Virus record (IMG/VR): IMGVR_UViG_3300036466_000177
Location: 1-30,350 of that record
Origin: a virus
Direction: 5' to 3' (one strand)
Length of the DNA: 30,350 nt
The translations under genes and the position numbers were made by a program. Shown one piece after another: positions 9,890 to 18,545 of this stretch. Each line of letters opens with the position of its first letter. Position 1 is the stretch's first letter. The notes below the pieces were generated by a model. It was not told the DNA's origin. It searched no databases and saw only the letters and a list, made by a program, of their open reading frames with translations.

Positions 9890-10321
9890 TTACTCCCCCT
9901 GCTGATAGGCATCATAGGACAGCACAGAAGACCCGACCTTCTCGACCGTTGAAACAACCGCTCCGGTAGCCTTGCTGCTGTAGTTCCGCGCCGCTACCTT
10001 GGCCTTGTTCGCCTGCGCCTCGCCTCCAACCATAATGGCCGTCATGTCTTCTGCCGATTCCTGCAAAGTCGAAGCAAACACGTCCTGCACACTGCCAGAC
10101 ATAAGAGAAACGCCAGCCTTAGCGTATCCTACACGCTGCTTGCCCATCAGCTTTTGCGTGCGCTCAAATTGCCGTCTTGCCTCAACCGCCGCTTTCTTGC
10201 GCTGGTACTCGGCTTCGTTCTCGGCTACTTTTTCGTTGAATTTGGCCGTTTGATAAGAGGTGTAGCCGCCGTAAGCCGCAGCCACCACGGTTACAGCCAA
10301 TGCCGCCGCCGCAAGTCCCAT
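9890..10321 (-). CDS. Internal virion protein, gp14-like, with N-terminal membrane segment
   Basis: A 143-residue protein. I chose the ATG at 10321, whose A is the last base of the upstream stop codon (TAATG); a TTG two codons earlier is possible but less likely. Residues 1-22 are a continuous hydrophobic Ala/Val-rich segment, followed by a long charged helix (about 25-65) and an Ala/Ser-rich C-terminus. This plan matches T7 gp14 and related internal virion proteins, which insert in the outer membrane on ejection. The gene order 13-14-15-16 of T7 is kept here. Function is inferred from layout and architecture, not from clear sequence identity. Confidence 0.6.
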   Translation of the reverse strand: MGLAAAALAVTVVAAAYGGYTSYQTAKFNEKVAENEAEYQRKKAAVEARRQFERTQKLMGKQRVGYAKAGVSLMSGSVQDVFASTLQESAEDMTAIMVGGEAQANKAKVAARNYSSKATGAVVSTVEKVGSSVLSYDAYQQGE

Positions 10322-10779
10322 TACCAAACCTTCCCCAGCATGTAGGCATCAACCTTGTCGACCTCATGCTGTTTCATAATACCCTCAACCTCAAACCCAA
10401 GTTTTTGCAACCACTTGGCACCGTGCGGGTGGTCGGCTCTCACATGGGCCTCAAGCCTGTGCAGCCCTATAGCCTCTTGCGCGGATTCAAGCCCTCGCAC
10501 ACACGCCTTCCAAAACTCTTTCGGCATGCACTCAACAGCCGTTCCTGTCCATGCGCTGCACTGCGCCACCCCGGGCCACTTCTGCAAAAACACCCATATG
10601 GCGACCACTTCGTCCTCGCACATAAAGCTGTTGATAATGGCGCATTTCTCAAGCTTGCCAAACAGTCTGTGCATGCTCCCGAAGCCGCCATGCAGCCTGA
10701 CAACCATAGCATCATGCTCACGCAACTTTGGCAAAAGCTGTTCCAGGTGTTCCATTTCGAACGGCACCACTTTAATCAT
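10321..10779 (-). CDS. GNAT-like protein in the T7 gp13 position
   Basis: A 152-residue protein that resembles the phage family of GNAT-fold acetyltransferase-like proteins found between tail tube B and the internal virion proteins, the place of T7 gp13. The C-terminal half (ESAQEAIGLHRLEAHV, then HPHGAKWLQKLGFEVEG) has the typical GNAT ending, where an Arg/Glu strand leads to an Asn/His helix and the 'KLGF' turn. The acetyl-CoA loop (Q/RxxGxG/A) is not evident, so it may be an inactive fold used in virion assembly. The start is the ATG at 10779, which overlaps the upstream TGA (ATGA); an upstream TTG is unlikely. Confidence 0.6.
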   Translation of the reverse strand: MIKVVPFEMEHLEQLLPKLREHDAMVVRLHGGFGSMHRLFGKLEKCAIINSFMCEDEVVAIWVFLQKWPGVAQCSAWTGTAVECMPKEFWKACVRGLESAQEAIGLHRLEAHVRADHPHGAKWLQKLGFEVEGIMKQHEVDKVDAYMLGKVW

Positions 10780-12899
10780 CGTTGCCAAACCTCATAGTTG
10801 ACCACCAAGGCGTTTATCGTGACGGGCAACGGCATATCACGCCGCAAATAAACGCGCTTGTCACTGCTATAAGCCCCCTCAATAAAGATGGACTTTTCCC
10901 CGCTGAACGGCTCAGGGGCTTCGCCAAACGTTATGTTTTCGTTGAAAATGATTTCGTCAAGGTTGTCGGAGTCCGGCCCTGCTTTCAGCCCGTAAGAGTC
11001 GGACAATCTCACGGCTACATATGGAAGAGATTTTACGCGTCCAATGCTTGCGCCATCGTTCAACGGTTCTTCGATGGGCAGAGTTTCCAAATCCGACACA
11101 TAGTGCAGTCCAACCGCCACCTTGCTTGCAGCATAATCAAGCTCTATCTGCCCGCTAGATACCGTTTTGTTGGATACGATGATGCCATCGGCCAACACAT
11201 CAACGTCTTCGCCTTCCAAATGGTCAAGACCTGTAATGGTTGTCGTGGCAACGCCATCATATAGCACGCCGCAATCGACAAGGTACGCATCGGCAAGATC
11301 GTCAGAGTTGAACTCATCGGCCATGTATTCGACATACTTCACAGTGCTGCCGTCAATGGTGCGCTCAACGATGAAATACGGGATATCCCTATCTCCTCCG
11401 TTGACACAGGTAACGCTCTTCACGCTCCCTCCGGTCGTGTGCCGGTGCCACCCGACAACCTTGTCGTCCCGCTTGTAGGTCAATGCCATCAGGGTTCCGT
11501 CAGAACGCACGCACCACACGATGGAGCTTGACCGCTGGATATCAATATCAACAATGGTATTGCTGCGAAGCAAGTGCTCTGCAAGAAGCGTCAGGTCCGG
11601 AGAACGGTAAGAGTCGTCGTCGTACAAATATGCGAATTCATGCAGGGCTTTACCGTCTCGCGCCACGAACAACACGGCATTGCCAACCTGTAAAGCCTGG
11701 ATGTTCGCCCCGCCAACCGTGGTGTGCCGCCTCGCAAGGATCGCAGACGGCGTAATAGGCTCGTCCTGCCCCCCGCCGTTCATGAGCCATTCGCCGCCCG
11801 TGGTGCCGACGGCAAGCCCACCGCGAGCCGTGGTGAGCCACTTGATTTGGTTGACCTCGTTGGAGAGCGTTTTAAACGAGCACGCGTCCGAGTCCGTCAC
11901 TTCGGCCTGCACCCTGAAGCTTGACAGGGCATCGGTTTCTGACAAATCGATATCGCTGTCGTTCGCCACAACAAGACGCGCTTCGTGCAGCGTGCCAACG
12001 GCTGGATATCCGGTCGTGTCGCTGTATTTACCGAGTTTCCATTGGGTGGTTGCCGAGGTCGGGAAACTACCAACCACAACCGTCACAGTGCAGTGCGTTG
12101 AGTCGGCAACATCGGTTATCTCGCCCCACTTCCATGCAGCCGAGTTGTAAATACGAACCAGCCGCCCGACATCGGTTGACAAAAACCCCTGCCCGTCATT
12201 AATGCCGTCTGCGGCGCTAGCCGTTACCGTAACGCTGCCAGTCCCCGCGGATGCGACTAAGGTTGTCGTGGTGCTGTTTAATGGTAAATACGGACCGTCA
12301 AGAAAGACCTCGTTGACAAACAACCATTCGGCCTCTCCGTACCGCTCCAACCTTTTGGTTGGATAGTCGGGGTGAAAGAACCACATAACGTCTGCGATTT
12401 GCGTAATATGCAGATCGAACAGGTCGTCTTCCTGGTACGGGGTTGGGATTTCAAACACATCGCCGCTAAGCGGATACCACCAATCGGTTTCCGTTGAAGG
12501 GTTGTAGTTCAGGTTCGCGTCAGACAGCGAGTAATAATTAACGCCGCTATAAGATACCAAGGCTCCATGAGCATACGTGGTACCGCTATCCCATGCGTCC
12601 AAAGTCCCAACGGTCAACAGTGATCCGTCACGGCCAAGCCTGATATATTCCGGTCCAATTTCCAGAACATAGGAAATATCAGCAGAATACTCGAACGGCA
12701 AAAGCCGCTGTACTTTCGTAGCATCCTTTACGGGCCACCCGTAAAACGTTCCCGGTCTTGTCGTTGCCCCGCCGTGCGGATGAAGGATGAAGTTTTCAAG
12801 ACGGGCGAGAGAGTTCTTGTATTGCGGAAGGTCCACGCGCCCGAATAGTCGTTCGGAGATTTCCCCGCCTGTGAAGGATGTTTGCCAACGCCAGATCAT
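10776..12899 (-). CDS. Tail tubular protein B (nozzle)
   Basis: A 707-residue protein of the T7 gp12 family, which forms the hexameric nozzle of the short tail. The N-terminus (GGEISERLFGRVDLPQY, then HPHGGATTRPGTFY) is the hallmark of the family: a segment that contacts the tube-A ring and carries a 'RPGT.F' motif. The rest is rich in beta strands. A 'GGEWLMNG' block near residues 360-380 and a following 'LQVGNAVLFVARDGK' block are usual in the family. Length fits (T7 gp12 is about 790). ATG and the upstream stop overlap (ATGA), which suggests coupled translation with tail tube A. Confidence 0.88.
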   Translation of the reverse strand: MIWRWQTSFTGGEISERLFGRVDLPQYKNSLARLENFILHPHGGATTRPGTFYGWPVKDATKVQRLLPFEYSADISYVLEIGPEYIRLGRDGSLLTVGTLDAWDSGTTYAHGALVSYSGVNYYSLSDANLNYNPSTETDWWYPLSGDVFEIPTPYQEDDLFDLHITQIADVMWFFHPDYPTKRLERYGEAEWLFVNEVFLDGPYLPLNSTTTTLVASAGTGSVTVTASAADGINDGQGFLSTDVGRLVRIYNSAAWKWGEITDVADSTHCTVTVVVGSFPTSATTQWKLGKYSDTTGYPAVGTLHEARLVVANDSDIDLSETDALSSFRVQAEVTDSDACSFKTLSNEVNQIKWLTTARGGLAVGTTGGEWLMNGGGQDEPITPSAILARRHTTVGGANIQALQVGNAVLFVARDGKALHEFAYLYDDDSYRSPDLTLLAEHLLRSNTIVDIDIQRSSSIVWCVRSDGTLMALTYKRDDKVVGWHRHTTGGSVKSVTCVNGGDRDIPYFIVERTIDGSTVKYVEYMADEFNSDDLADAYLVDCGVLYDGVATTTITGLDHLEGEDVDVLADGIIVSNKTVSSGQIELDYAASKVAVGLHYVSDLETLPIEEPLNDGASIGRVKSLPYVAVRLSDSYGLKAGPDSDNLDEIIFNENITFGEAPEPFSGEKSIFIEGAYSSDKRVYLRRDMPLPVTINALVVNYEVWQR

Positions 12900-13507
12900 G
12901 TTCTCTCGCTAACGTAGGAGGTTGATTGGTACGGTTCTGTTCGGTCGGTTTGCGCGTTCAGGGTCTTCATCCGCGCCATGCGGGCATCGTACACGCCTCT
13001 AAGAGCGTCAGCCATTTTGTAGCTTTTGGCGACGATCATAGCGAGGTCAACAGACATCCTTGCGGCGAAGGCCTGCACAAACGATGGTGAAAACTTCGAT
13101 GGGTCCTCGACACTGGCAATATAGAGGATTTTTGCCTCTTCCTCGTCTGTCAAAAGCTTTTCGCCCTCAACCTCCCACGTTTTCCCAAATGTCGCCACCT
13201 GCACACTCTGCGCTGTCGATTGGTCGAGCATGGCATATTCGTCGTCCTGCATTTCGAGCACTCGCAGGCAATCGGACGGCAAAGCGTAGGCATACAGGTA
13301 GCCGTATGCCGGGGTTTCATCAAGCCGCGCCAAAATCGCCCTGCGCTTGCAGAACGTCCAAGCGTGCGCCTCCTGAATCTCGTCTCGCAACAGGCTATAT
13401 ATGGCCTTACACGCTCTTCCTTCTGCGCTGGCATCATCCATGGTTGCAATTCTGCCGCCGCCCATCATGCCTAATGCTAGATTGCAAATTTGTACGTCAC
13501 TGGCCAT
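12896..13507 (-). CDS. Tail tubular protein A (adaptor)
   Basis: A 203-residue protein of the T7 gp11 family, a ring of twelve adaptors between portal and nozzle. The N-terminal MASDVQICNLALGMMG, the 'YSLLRDEIQEAHAWTFCKRRA' region (about 38-57) and the 'YALPSDCLRVLEM' turn (74-86) are typical of the family, as is the helical C-terminus that packs on the portal. Its length is the usual one (about 200). It is the first gene after a strong terminator, so its expression depends on readthrough or on a promoter I could not identify. It overlaps the nozzle gene by four bases. Confidence 0.88.
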   Translation of the reverse strand: MASDVQICNLALGMMGGGRIATMDDASAEGRACKAIYSLLRDEIQEAHAWTFCKRRAILARLDETPAYGYLYAYALPSDCLRVLEMQDDEYAMLDQSTAQSVQVATFGKTWEVEGEKLLTDEEEAKILYIASVEDPSKFSPSFVQAFAARMSVDLAMIVAKSYKMADALRGVYDARMARMKTLNAQTDRTEPYQSTSYVSERT

Positions 13508-13516
13508 GTATCACCG

Positions 13517-13540
13517 AAAAGGGGAGGCCGAAGCCTCCCC
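13517..13540 (-). terminator. Rho-independent terminator with UUCG tetraloop, after the capsid genes
   Basis: On the minus strand GGGGAGGC and GCCTCCCC form a perfect 8-bp stem closed by the very stable C(UUCG)G tetraloop, followed directly by TTTT (13520-13517). It lies between the capsid-accessory genes and tail tube A, the same place as the T-phi terminator of T7, which follows capsid gene 10. The plus strand has no T-run next to the hairpin. Confidence 0.85.
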
Positions 13541-13548
13541 ATTGTGGG

Positions 13549-13731
13549 TTAACGGATGCCGTCACCAAGGTCTGTCAGGGTTTCCGGCTGTTTGTCTGGC
13601 TTATTTTCCTTCTTCTTGGTTTTGGCGGGTTCGCAACATGCGGGGCACTTCTTGCCGAGGATGTCGAACTCTTCTCCCGGCCTGCGACGCGCCCCGCCGA
13701 TAAAGCACATTACCTTAGCTCTTACGCGCAT
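13549..13731 (-). CDS. Small Lys-rich protein of the capsid module, unknown function
   Basis: A 60-residue basic protein (MRVRAKVMCFIGGARRRPGEE...), similar in kind to the short proteins beginning 'vkaikpfyy.g..y.pGd.F' that sit next to capsid genes in many phages; they have an N-terminal strand pair and a charged tail. It has C9 and a CPAC motif at 30-33, followed by a Lys/Glu tail (36-48). The ribosome-binding site GGGGTGA is 5 bases before the ATG. It sits just before the capsid terminator, 10 bases after the cement gene, so it is probably expressed with the capsid. Role unknown. Confidence 0.65.
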   Translation of the reverse strand: MRVRAKVMCFIGGARRRPGEEFDILGKKCPACCEPAKTKKKENKPDKQPETLTDLGDGIR

Positions 13732-13741
13732 ATGTCACCCC

Positions 13742-14191
13742 TTACAGAGCGTCAGGATAGGCGACGTTGTACGGCACGTCACTGGTCAGGAAAGCATTGA
13801 CCTTGCCAGCTGTAACGGCTTCAACCGCAGTGGTCTGCAAAACGCCGAGATACCGCTCGTAAGTGCCTTGAGGAAGTTTCACGGCGCATACCTGATACCC
13901 TTCGACCAAAGTGGCCTGCGCAATGGCTGAGGTGCTGAAATGGTACGTTGCGCTGCCGTCTGTGGCAATAGCGGCCTGGGCGTCGGAACACAGATGGAAC
14001 TGCACGGTAACGCCATCGCCAGCGGAATCGACATCGGTGTCAACCTCGATGACAAGATACAGGTCTTCCCCAACGCCGGGGTTGCCAGGGACAGCGGTCA
14101 TGTCAATGACATCGCCGATCAGATACGAGCCAGCCGCCCCCGTATTGAGGGCGGTGGCATCGCAAAATTCGTTGCGTTCGTCGAGAATCAT
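13742..14191 (-). CDS. Capsid cement protein, Bbp16-like
   Basis: A 149-residue protein directly after the major capsid gene. The start MILDERNEFCDATALNTG and the pattern 'YLIGDVIDM' then 'LYLVIEVDTDVDSAG' with alternating strands match the Bbp16 family, whose member in Bordetella phage BPP-1 is a jelly-roll protein that clamps the HK97-fold capsid. Length is as expected for the family. AAAGGAG lies 6 bases before the ATG. The family call is from recognition of the motif pattern and genome position; no search was made. Confidence 0.75.
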   Translation of the reverse strand: MILDERNEFCDATALNTGAAGSYLIGDVIDMTAVPGNPGVGEDLYLVIEVDTDVDSAGDGVTVQFHLCSDAQAAIATDGSATYHFSTSAIAQATLVEGYQVCAVKLPQGTYERYLGVLQTTAVEAVTAGKVNAFLTSDVPYNVAYPDAL

Positions 14192-14206
14192 ATTTGCTCC
14201 TTTATC

Positions 14207-15205
14207 TTAAATGCCGGATTCGGTGTTCAGAATGGCGTCACAGCGTCGTACCGGGATGCCGTCGAACATGGTGACATGCTTGCCTGCTACCTGCTCCATG
14301 GTCAGCGTAGACGATGCCACTTTGTTCATGATCTGACGCCGCAGGAAACTTTTGACGGTGCGATTACAGTAGAAGGCAGGACGGCCCATGGACAGCGAGG
14401 GGATAATTTCCACAGCCTGGGTCATCAGGTCGATGAGGTCGGGGCCGGAAGAGGCGTTTTTAACCAGGTCTTCCTGGTCAATGTTGATACGGCACACATA
14501 CCGCCAGTCCCGCACAGTCAAGCCGCAGTCCCAACGGTAATGGCTGCGGTAGGCTTCCATGCGCCCCCCGCTGCCGTCAACGTCCTCGATGGTAACCTGC
14601 CCCTTGTCCTCATGTTGCAGACCTGCCTTGGAGCCTTTGGGATAAATGCCGTGTATGGTGTTCGGGCCCCAAACGACAAGCCAGATAGAAGTGTTATCGG
14701 AGCCGTCAGGGGTGGCGGCAGAGGTCAGGATGTTGTCGCCGTTTTGTGCGCTCTGATCGTTGAACCGCGGGGAGAAGCCCGTAAAGGCTTCGGGTTCGGT
14801 GGACTCATTGCCGTAAAAGAGGGTGGAAGAAAACTCGTTATTCATCCCCTCGATGTGGGCGCGGTCCTCAGACAGCCGGAATGATGCGGTGTTCCCGTTC
14901 AGATCGGCAAGAGCCTTGTCAACTTCGGCATAAGCTTCGAGCATACCGCAGGTGTCGGTAATCTGCGCGGTGGTCGATTTTGTCGGCTGCACGCCACCGT
15001 ACAGCTTACGCCAGGTCGGAGTCGGAAGACCGGTGCGGATGGTGGTCCGATGGCCGGTTGGGAGGTTGCCTTCAAGCCAGACCATATCCTGCAAAATTTC
15101 GTTGGTCTGGTTCAACATTTCGGCAATAGTGTCAATTTTGCCGTTGGGGTCCAGCCGCTTGGTTATGTCAAGCAGCGTCGGGTGAGTAGTTGCAAGTGTG
15201 CTCAT
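14207..15205 (-). CDS. Major capsid protein
   Basis: A 332-residue protein in the expected place between scaffold and cement. The text is that of the capsid family found in BPP-1-like and related podoviruses: an N-terminal 'MSTLATTHPTLLDITKRLDP' arm, an 'LPTGHRTTIRTGLPTPTWRK' region (about 49-68) and a long spine helix, with a C-terminal 'GIPVRRCDAIL' that matches the last strand of HK97-fold capsid proteins. No prohead-protease gene is visible nearby, and a separate scaffold gene is present, so maturation may not need cleavage. The ribosome-binding site is AAAGGT 6 bases before the ATG. It should be the most abundant protein made from this operon. Confidence 0.85.
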   Translation of the reverse strand: MSTLATTHPTLLDITKRLDPNGKIDTIAEMLNQTNEILQDMVWLEGNLPTGHRTTIRTGLPTPTWRKLYGGVQPTKSTTAQITDTCGMLEAYAEVDKALADLNGNTASFRLSEDRAHIEGMNNEFSSTLFYGNESTEPEAFTGFSPRFNDQSAQNGDNILTSAATPDGSDNTSIWLVVWGPNTIHGIYPKGSKAGLQHEDKGQVTIEDVDGSGGRMEAYRSHYRWDCGLTVRDWRYVCRINIDQEDLVKNASSGPDLIDLMTQAVEIIPSLSMGRPAFYCNRTVKSFLRRQIMNKVASSTLTMEQVAGKHVTMFDGIPVRRCDAILNTESGI

Positions 15206-15279
15206 GTTTTACCTTTCTCTCTGCCATCACGACAGTGAATATATGTGCGGCCCTGTCTCTCGACGGTCCATGTTCGTTA

Positions 15280-15906
15280 TCAGTTCATGTCCGGATACAA
15301 AATGTGTTCTGGGGTCTTCTCGCCCCCGCCGACGCCTCCCTGCGGACTGTCCTCAGAGAGCTTCTCGCCGATTTTTGACAATAGCTTGACCAAAATGGGA
15401 GAATTCCCCATGCCAGACTCATCAAGCCACTTACCAACTTCCTCATCCGCAAAAGTTTTCAACGTCTGGTTGGCAAGCCGCAGGGCCTCATCGTACTTCT
15501 CTTTGCCCATCTCCGACGCCATCTGCTTGAGCCCTTCTTGCATCTGTGCATCGGCTTGTTCCCGCAATTTCTCCGTCAGGTTGCCCATCCGCTCCACGTC
15601 GAACTTAACGAGCGCATTCACCTGTTCTTGGGTCAATCCGGCCTCTTTCGCAACGGGCGCGAAGGCTTCAAAAGTGGTGCTATCAATTTCCACACCTTCG
15701 GGGGCCGTGTATTCCTCCGGGGCTTGCGGGCCTTTCAAGGCGTCCTGCAATGCCTCGAACGAGTCGTAGCCCTTCATCGACTCGCGGTATTCTTCCGGCA
15801 ATGCGTCTGCCCAATGACTTTGGTTTTCGCCTCCCTGCTCTTGGCTAACCTCTGTCGCTTCCGTTCCCTGGTCGGTTCCGGTGTCAAGTGCTGATTCTTC
15901 GCTCAT
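15280..15906 (-). CDS. Scaffolding protein
   Basis: A 208-residue acidic, Gln/Glu-rich and strongly helical protein immediately before the major capsid gene, the normal place of a phage scaffold. Residues 1-40 are disordered and acidic. The middle part (VNALVKFDVERM, then LTEKLREQADAQMQEGLKQMASEM, about 95-135) is coiled coil. The Gly-rich tail near 188-200 leads to a short C-terminus, which in other scaffolds contacts the coat protein. The ATG overlaps the upstream stop (TAATG). A 74-base gap with no clear signal separates it from the capsid gene. Confidence 0.8.
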   Translation of the reverse strand: MSEESALDTGTDQGTEATEVSQEQGGENQSHWADALPEEYRESMKGYDSFEALQDALKGPQAPEEYTAPEGVEIDSTTFEAFAPVAKEAGLTQEQVNALVKFDVERMGNLTEKLREQADAQMQEGLKQMASEMGKEKYDEALRLANQTLKTFADEEVGKWLDESGMGNSPILVKLLSKIGEKLSEDSPQGGVGGGEKTPEHILYPDMN

Positions 15907-16175
15907 TAGTCCTCCATGGATATCTGTGTCAATTCAAGGCCGCGTTGCTCCAACTCAAGCAAGCCTTGATAGCTTCGTTTGTCCAGTGCGTTGAGGATCT
16001 TCAACCCGATAGCGCGCATCCCCTCATTGTAAAACGTCTGGCTGTTGCCGGTCATGCTCGGCTCAAATACGCCGCACTCACGAAGCAGGTCTTCAAGTAC
16101 TCTTTGCCCGTGCGGTGTGGCAAGAAATGTGCGTCGGTAATCCTCACGCATCCTGCGGATGGCGTCCTTATCCAT
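15906..16175 (-). CDS. Bbp19-like capsid-module protein
   Basis: An 89-residue protein whose core (YRRTFLATPHGQRVLEDLLR, then CGVF, then FYNEGMRAIGLKI) matches the Bbp19 family, small proteins of unknown function encoded between portal and scaffold in BPP-1-like podoviruses. It is mostly helical. It overlaps the neighbours on both sides (TGATG with the gene before, TAATG with the scaffold), which points to tight co-expression. Recognition is by pattern and position. Confidence 0.7.
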   Translation of the reverse strand: MDKDAIRRMREDYRRTFLATPHGQRVLEDLLRECGVFEPSMTGNSQTFYNEGMRAIGLKILNALDKRSYQGLLELEQRGLELTQISMED

Positions 16176-16414
16176 CAGTAAAGTGCCACAATATCAGTCG
16201 CGGTTGTGCCTGTTGACCACACTCGCGTTACTTCCATGCTGATATACCCATCGGTTGCAGGCCAAACAAAGGTGTCGCCCAAGATCGTGGTAATCTTTAC
16301 CGTCCCGTAACCTCCTACCCATAGCGATCTTGCAGGCCTAGGAAGGTCGGTGTCGTCGGCAGGTGTTACGAGGAAGCCGCCTGCCCCTGCGGATATCGAG
16401 CCATTCGGTTGCAT
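16175..16414 (-). CDS. Small spike-base-like structural protein
   Basis: A 79-residue beta-rich protein. The pattern 'VTPADDTDLPRPARSLWVGG', 'GTVKITTILGDT' and the ending 'EVTRVWSTGTTATDIVALY' is that of a family of small phage and gene-transfer-agent proteins described as spike base proteins (RCAP_rcc01079 type). They are found next to portal and capsid genes, where they may decorate vertices. The ribosome-binding site GGAGA is 5 bases before the ATG. The stop overlaps the next start (TGATG). Confidence 0.65.
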   Translation of the reverse strand: MQPNGSISAGAGGFLVTPADDTDLPRPARSLWVGGYGTVKITTILGDTFVWPATDGYISMEVTRVWSTGTTATDIVALY

Positions 16415-16423
16415 GTCTTCTCC

Positions 16424-18088
16424 TTATACTGCTGGCAATTTGTCCAACAGACCGTTTAATGCCGTGTCTTCTCCGGTAGGGGTTTGCCCTAAATCCTTCG
16501 CCGCTTTTGCCGCCTGTGACGCCTGCTCCATCATCATTTGTTGAGCCTGCGCTTGCTTGCGTTGCTGCCGCATCTCTGCCGCTTCGTCGTCGCTCCGTAG
16601 CATCTTCGGGTCAGCCCCAGCAAGGTCGGCGTATTCTTCCAGCATGGCATCAAAATTAACGCGGTCGAGAACTTCCGGATTGAAATTCGCAAGGTTCCCG
16701 GCAAACATGGCCGTCCTCTCTATCGCTTGCGTTCCGACTGCTTTCTGCGCCTGGGCGAGCAAAGACGTGTATTCAACCTTGATTTCCTGCCCCTGTATCT
16801 CCCTCGGAGGCTCCGGCAGGCGGCCGTTACGCATTAAAATATCGAACACGCGGTCTACCAGAGGTGAAAGGAACTCGCTGTTCTGCCGCTCTAGGACAGG
16901 CCCGAGAATGGCGAGCTTTTCTTCATGCCTTCGCGCCACCTCCGTGGCTGTCATGTTTTTGTCTTCGAGGATCATCAGGAACAGATCGTTGAAAAATCCC
17001 TGCCTTATCCTGTTTTCTACCTCGCGTATTTCGGAAGCGACCGCGCCAATGTCCGGCGTAATCTGCACGGTCGACCGTATAATTTCGTTTTCCTTGGCGT
17101 TGACATAGTTCTGCGCATTTGGGAGCAGCGACAGCCTGCCTTTAAAGCTCGATGGTATGTTCATCGGTGGGTTGACAACCTTGTCAATCGACGCGAGCTT
17201 GTCACGCTCCAACTTCTGCAGCATCTTTATATCGCCCAACATCTCCATGCCGGGGCAATTAGAGCCGTAAGCGTCTTCTCCCACCACCTCCCAACGCGGG
17301 AACATGGCAGGCTGGGTATTGAACCCGCTCTCTTTTAGAAACGAGTCCTCCGGAGCCCCGTCCTCCCAATAGACCGAGGCCCAAGGCATGTTGTCAGACC
17401 CGGCTTTGTTGGGGTCGTAGTCCTTGCGCGGAAAGACGGCGTTAATTACTCGCACCTGCGCGTCTGGATTCTTTTCTGCAAGGTTGCGCGTATGCGGAGA
17501 GCAGTTGTTAAGCCCGAACTGTTCCGCTACCGTCCTTGCGGTCATCCAGTACCACCTGAAGCCCGTGTCAACACTCCCTGCATGGTCTGTGGCCAGCGTG
17601 TAGCTGCCGACCGTCCAAGGTACACAGCGGATCATCTTCTTAGGATCTTCGTAGACGGCAAAAGGTCCGGTGCCGAACACTACCTGCTCTAAAAACGGCG
17701 TATGCACGGCACTGTAGAAGTTTGACCGCGTAAACACCCCGTACATCACCTGCTGAACATCGTGGAGCCACAACTTGGCGGGCTCCCAATCGTTCATATC
17801 CTCGTCCCACAGGCTCAGCTTCAGCCACGGGAGTGAGTGCGGTACCAATCCACCTTTGAGACCTGAAACGGCAATCGATACGGCGCGTGAGGCGGTACCG
17901 TTAATGATTTTGCTGTGCTTGTACTTGTCGCCCTTGCCTGCCTGCGTGTGCTTATCGACAAACCGCCCATGGCGCGGCAGGATGAAGTCTGCAAGGTCTT
18001 TCCAGTGCGAATGCCAATCGGCGTCATCGCTGTCGCGTTTGAGCTTGTACCGCCGCTTAAGCCGGCGTAGTTTCTCGCTTGTAATCAT
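16424..18088 (-). CDS. Portal (head-tail connector) protein
   Basis: A 554-residue protein of the T7-type head-tail connector family, the dodecameric ring through which DNA enters and leaves the head. The start (SEKLRRLKRRYKLKRDSDDADW, then WKDLADFILP near 27-36) and the later 'MTATEVARRHEEKLAILGPV' helix (about 385-404), the family's clearest motif, are diagnostic. The Gln/Ala-rich C-terminus (about 505-535) fits the barrel or crown region. Length agrees with T7 gp8 (536). The gene begins inside the stop of the preceding small gene (ATGA). Confidence 0.92.
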   Translation of the reverse strand: MITSEKLRRLKRRYKLKRDSDDADWHSHWKDLADFILPRHGRFVDKHTQAGKGDKYKHSKIINGTASRAVSIAVSGLKGGLVPHSLPWLKLSLWDEDMNDWEPAKLWLHDVQQVMYGVFTRSNFYSAVHTPFLEQVVFGTGPFAVYEDPKKMIRCVPWTVGSYTLATDHAGSVDTGFRWYWMTARTVAEQFGLNNCSPHTRNLAEKNPDAQVRVINAVFPRKDYDPNKAGSDNMPWASVYWEDGAPEDSFLKESGFNTQPAMFPRWEVVGEDAYGSNCPGMEMLGDIKMLQKLERDKLASIDKVVNPPMNIPSSFKGRLSLLPNAQNYVNAKENEIIRSTVQITPDIGAVASEIREVENRIRQGFFNDLFLMILEDKNMTATEVARRHEEKLAILGPVLERQNSEFLSPLVDRVFDILMRNGRLPEPPREIQGQEIKVEYTSLLAQAQKAVGTQAIERTAMFAGNLANFNPEVLDRVNFDAMLEEYADLAGADPKMLRSDDEAAEMRQQRKQAQAQQMMMEQASQAAKAAKDLGQTPTGEDTALNGLLDKLPAV

Positions 18089-18537
18089 CCGGCCTCCAAC
18101 GCCTTCGAATTGCGCTTGCGTCGCGTGTATTCCATTTCCGTGGCCATTCTGCTGCGTGCGTTGCCTGTCGCCTGTTTGTAAACCCCATCGGCCGTCTCGC
18201 GGTCTCCGGTTGCAGGCACATGGGTTTTCAGACCGTCAAGCGCCGCCTTTTTTTGCTGCCCCTTGCTCTCTTTATATGGCTTCAGTGTGCCATCCGAGAG
18301 GTCAACAAACAGCTTCTTGGACCCCCACAGAGGAAAAGGTGTTTTGTTGGACGGCGTCTCTTCCGAGGTCTGTGCAGGGGTCTCCTTGCGGTTCTTGCCG
18401 TAAAGCTGCGTGCTGCCCATACCGAGAGCGGCGGTCTTCGCTTCATACGCCTGAGACAACGCCAGTGCTTTGCGCTTCGCTTTCTTCTCTTCCAATTCAG
18501 GATCGGATTGTTCCGGGGTGTCTGGCGATCCGCCCAT
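18085..18537 (-). CDS. Unknown hydrophilic protein between terminase and portal
   Basis: A 150-residue protein, charged and probably mostly disordered, with many Lys, Glu, Thr and Ser residues and a helical start (DPELEEKKAKRKALALSQAY, 12-31). I do not recognise it. Short, low-complexity proteins between the large terminase and the portal gene are common in podoviruses, and some are minor virion proteins. GGAGG lies 5 bases before the ATG, and the stop overlaps the portal start (ATGA), so it is surely translated with the portal. Confidence 0.6.
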   Translation of the reverse strand: MGGSPDTPEQSDPELEEKKAKRKALALSQAYEAKTAALGMGSTQLYGKNRKETPAQTSEETPSNKTPFPLWGSKKLFVDLSDGTLKPYKESKGQQKKAALDGLKTHVPATGDRETADGVYKQATGNARSRMATEMEYTRRKRNSKALEAG

Positions 18538-18545
18538 GGTTCCTC

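Noticed and set aside
13940-14884. A 314-codon open frame on the plus strand
   Set aside because: It is the antisense shadow of the major capsid gene and the start of the cement gene; no ribosome-binding site, and the protein has no sensible composition.
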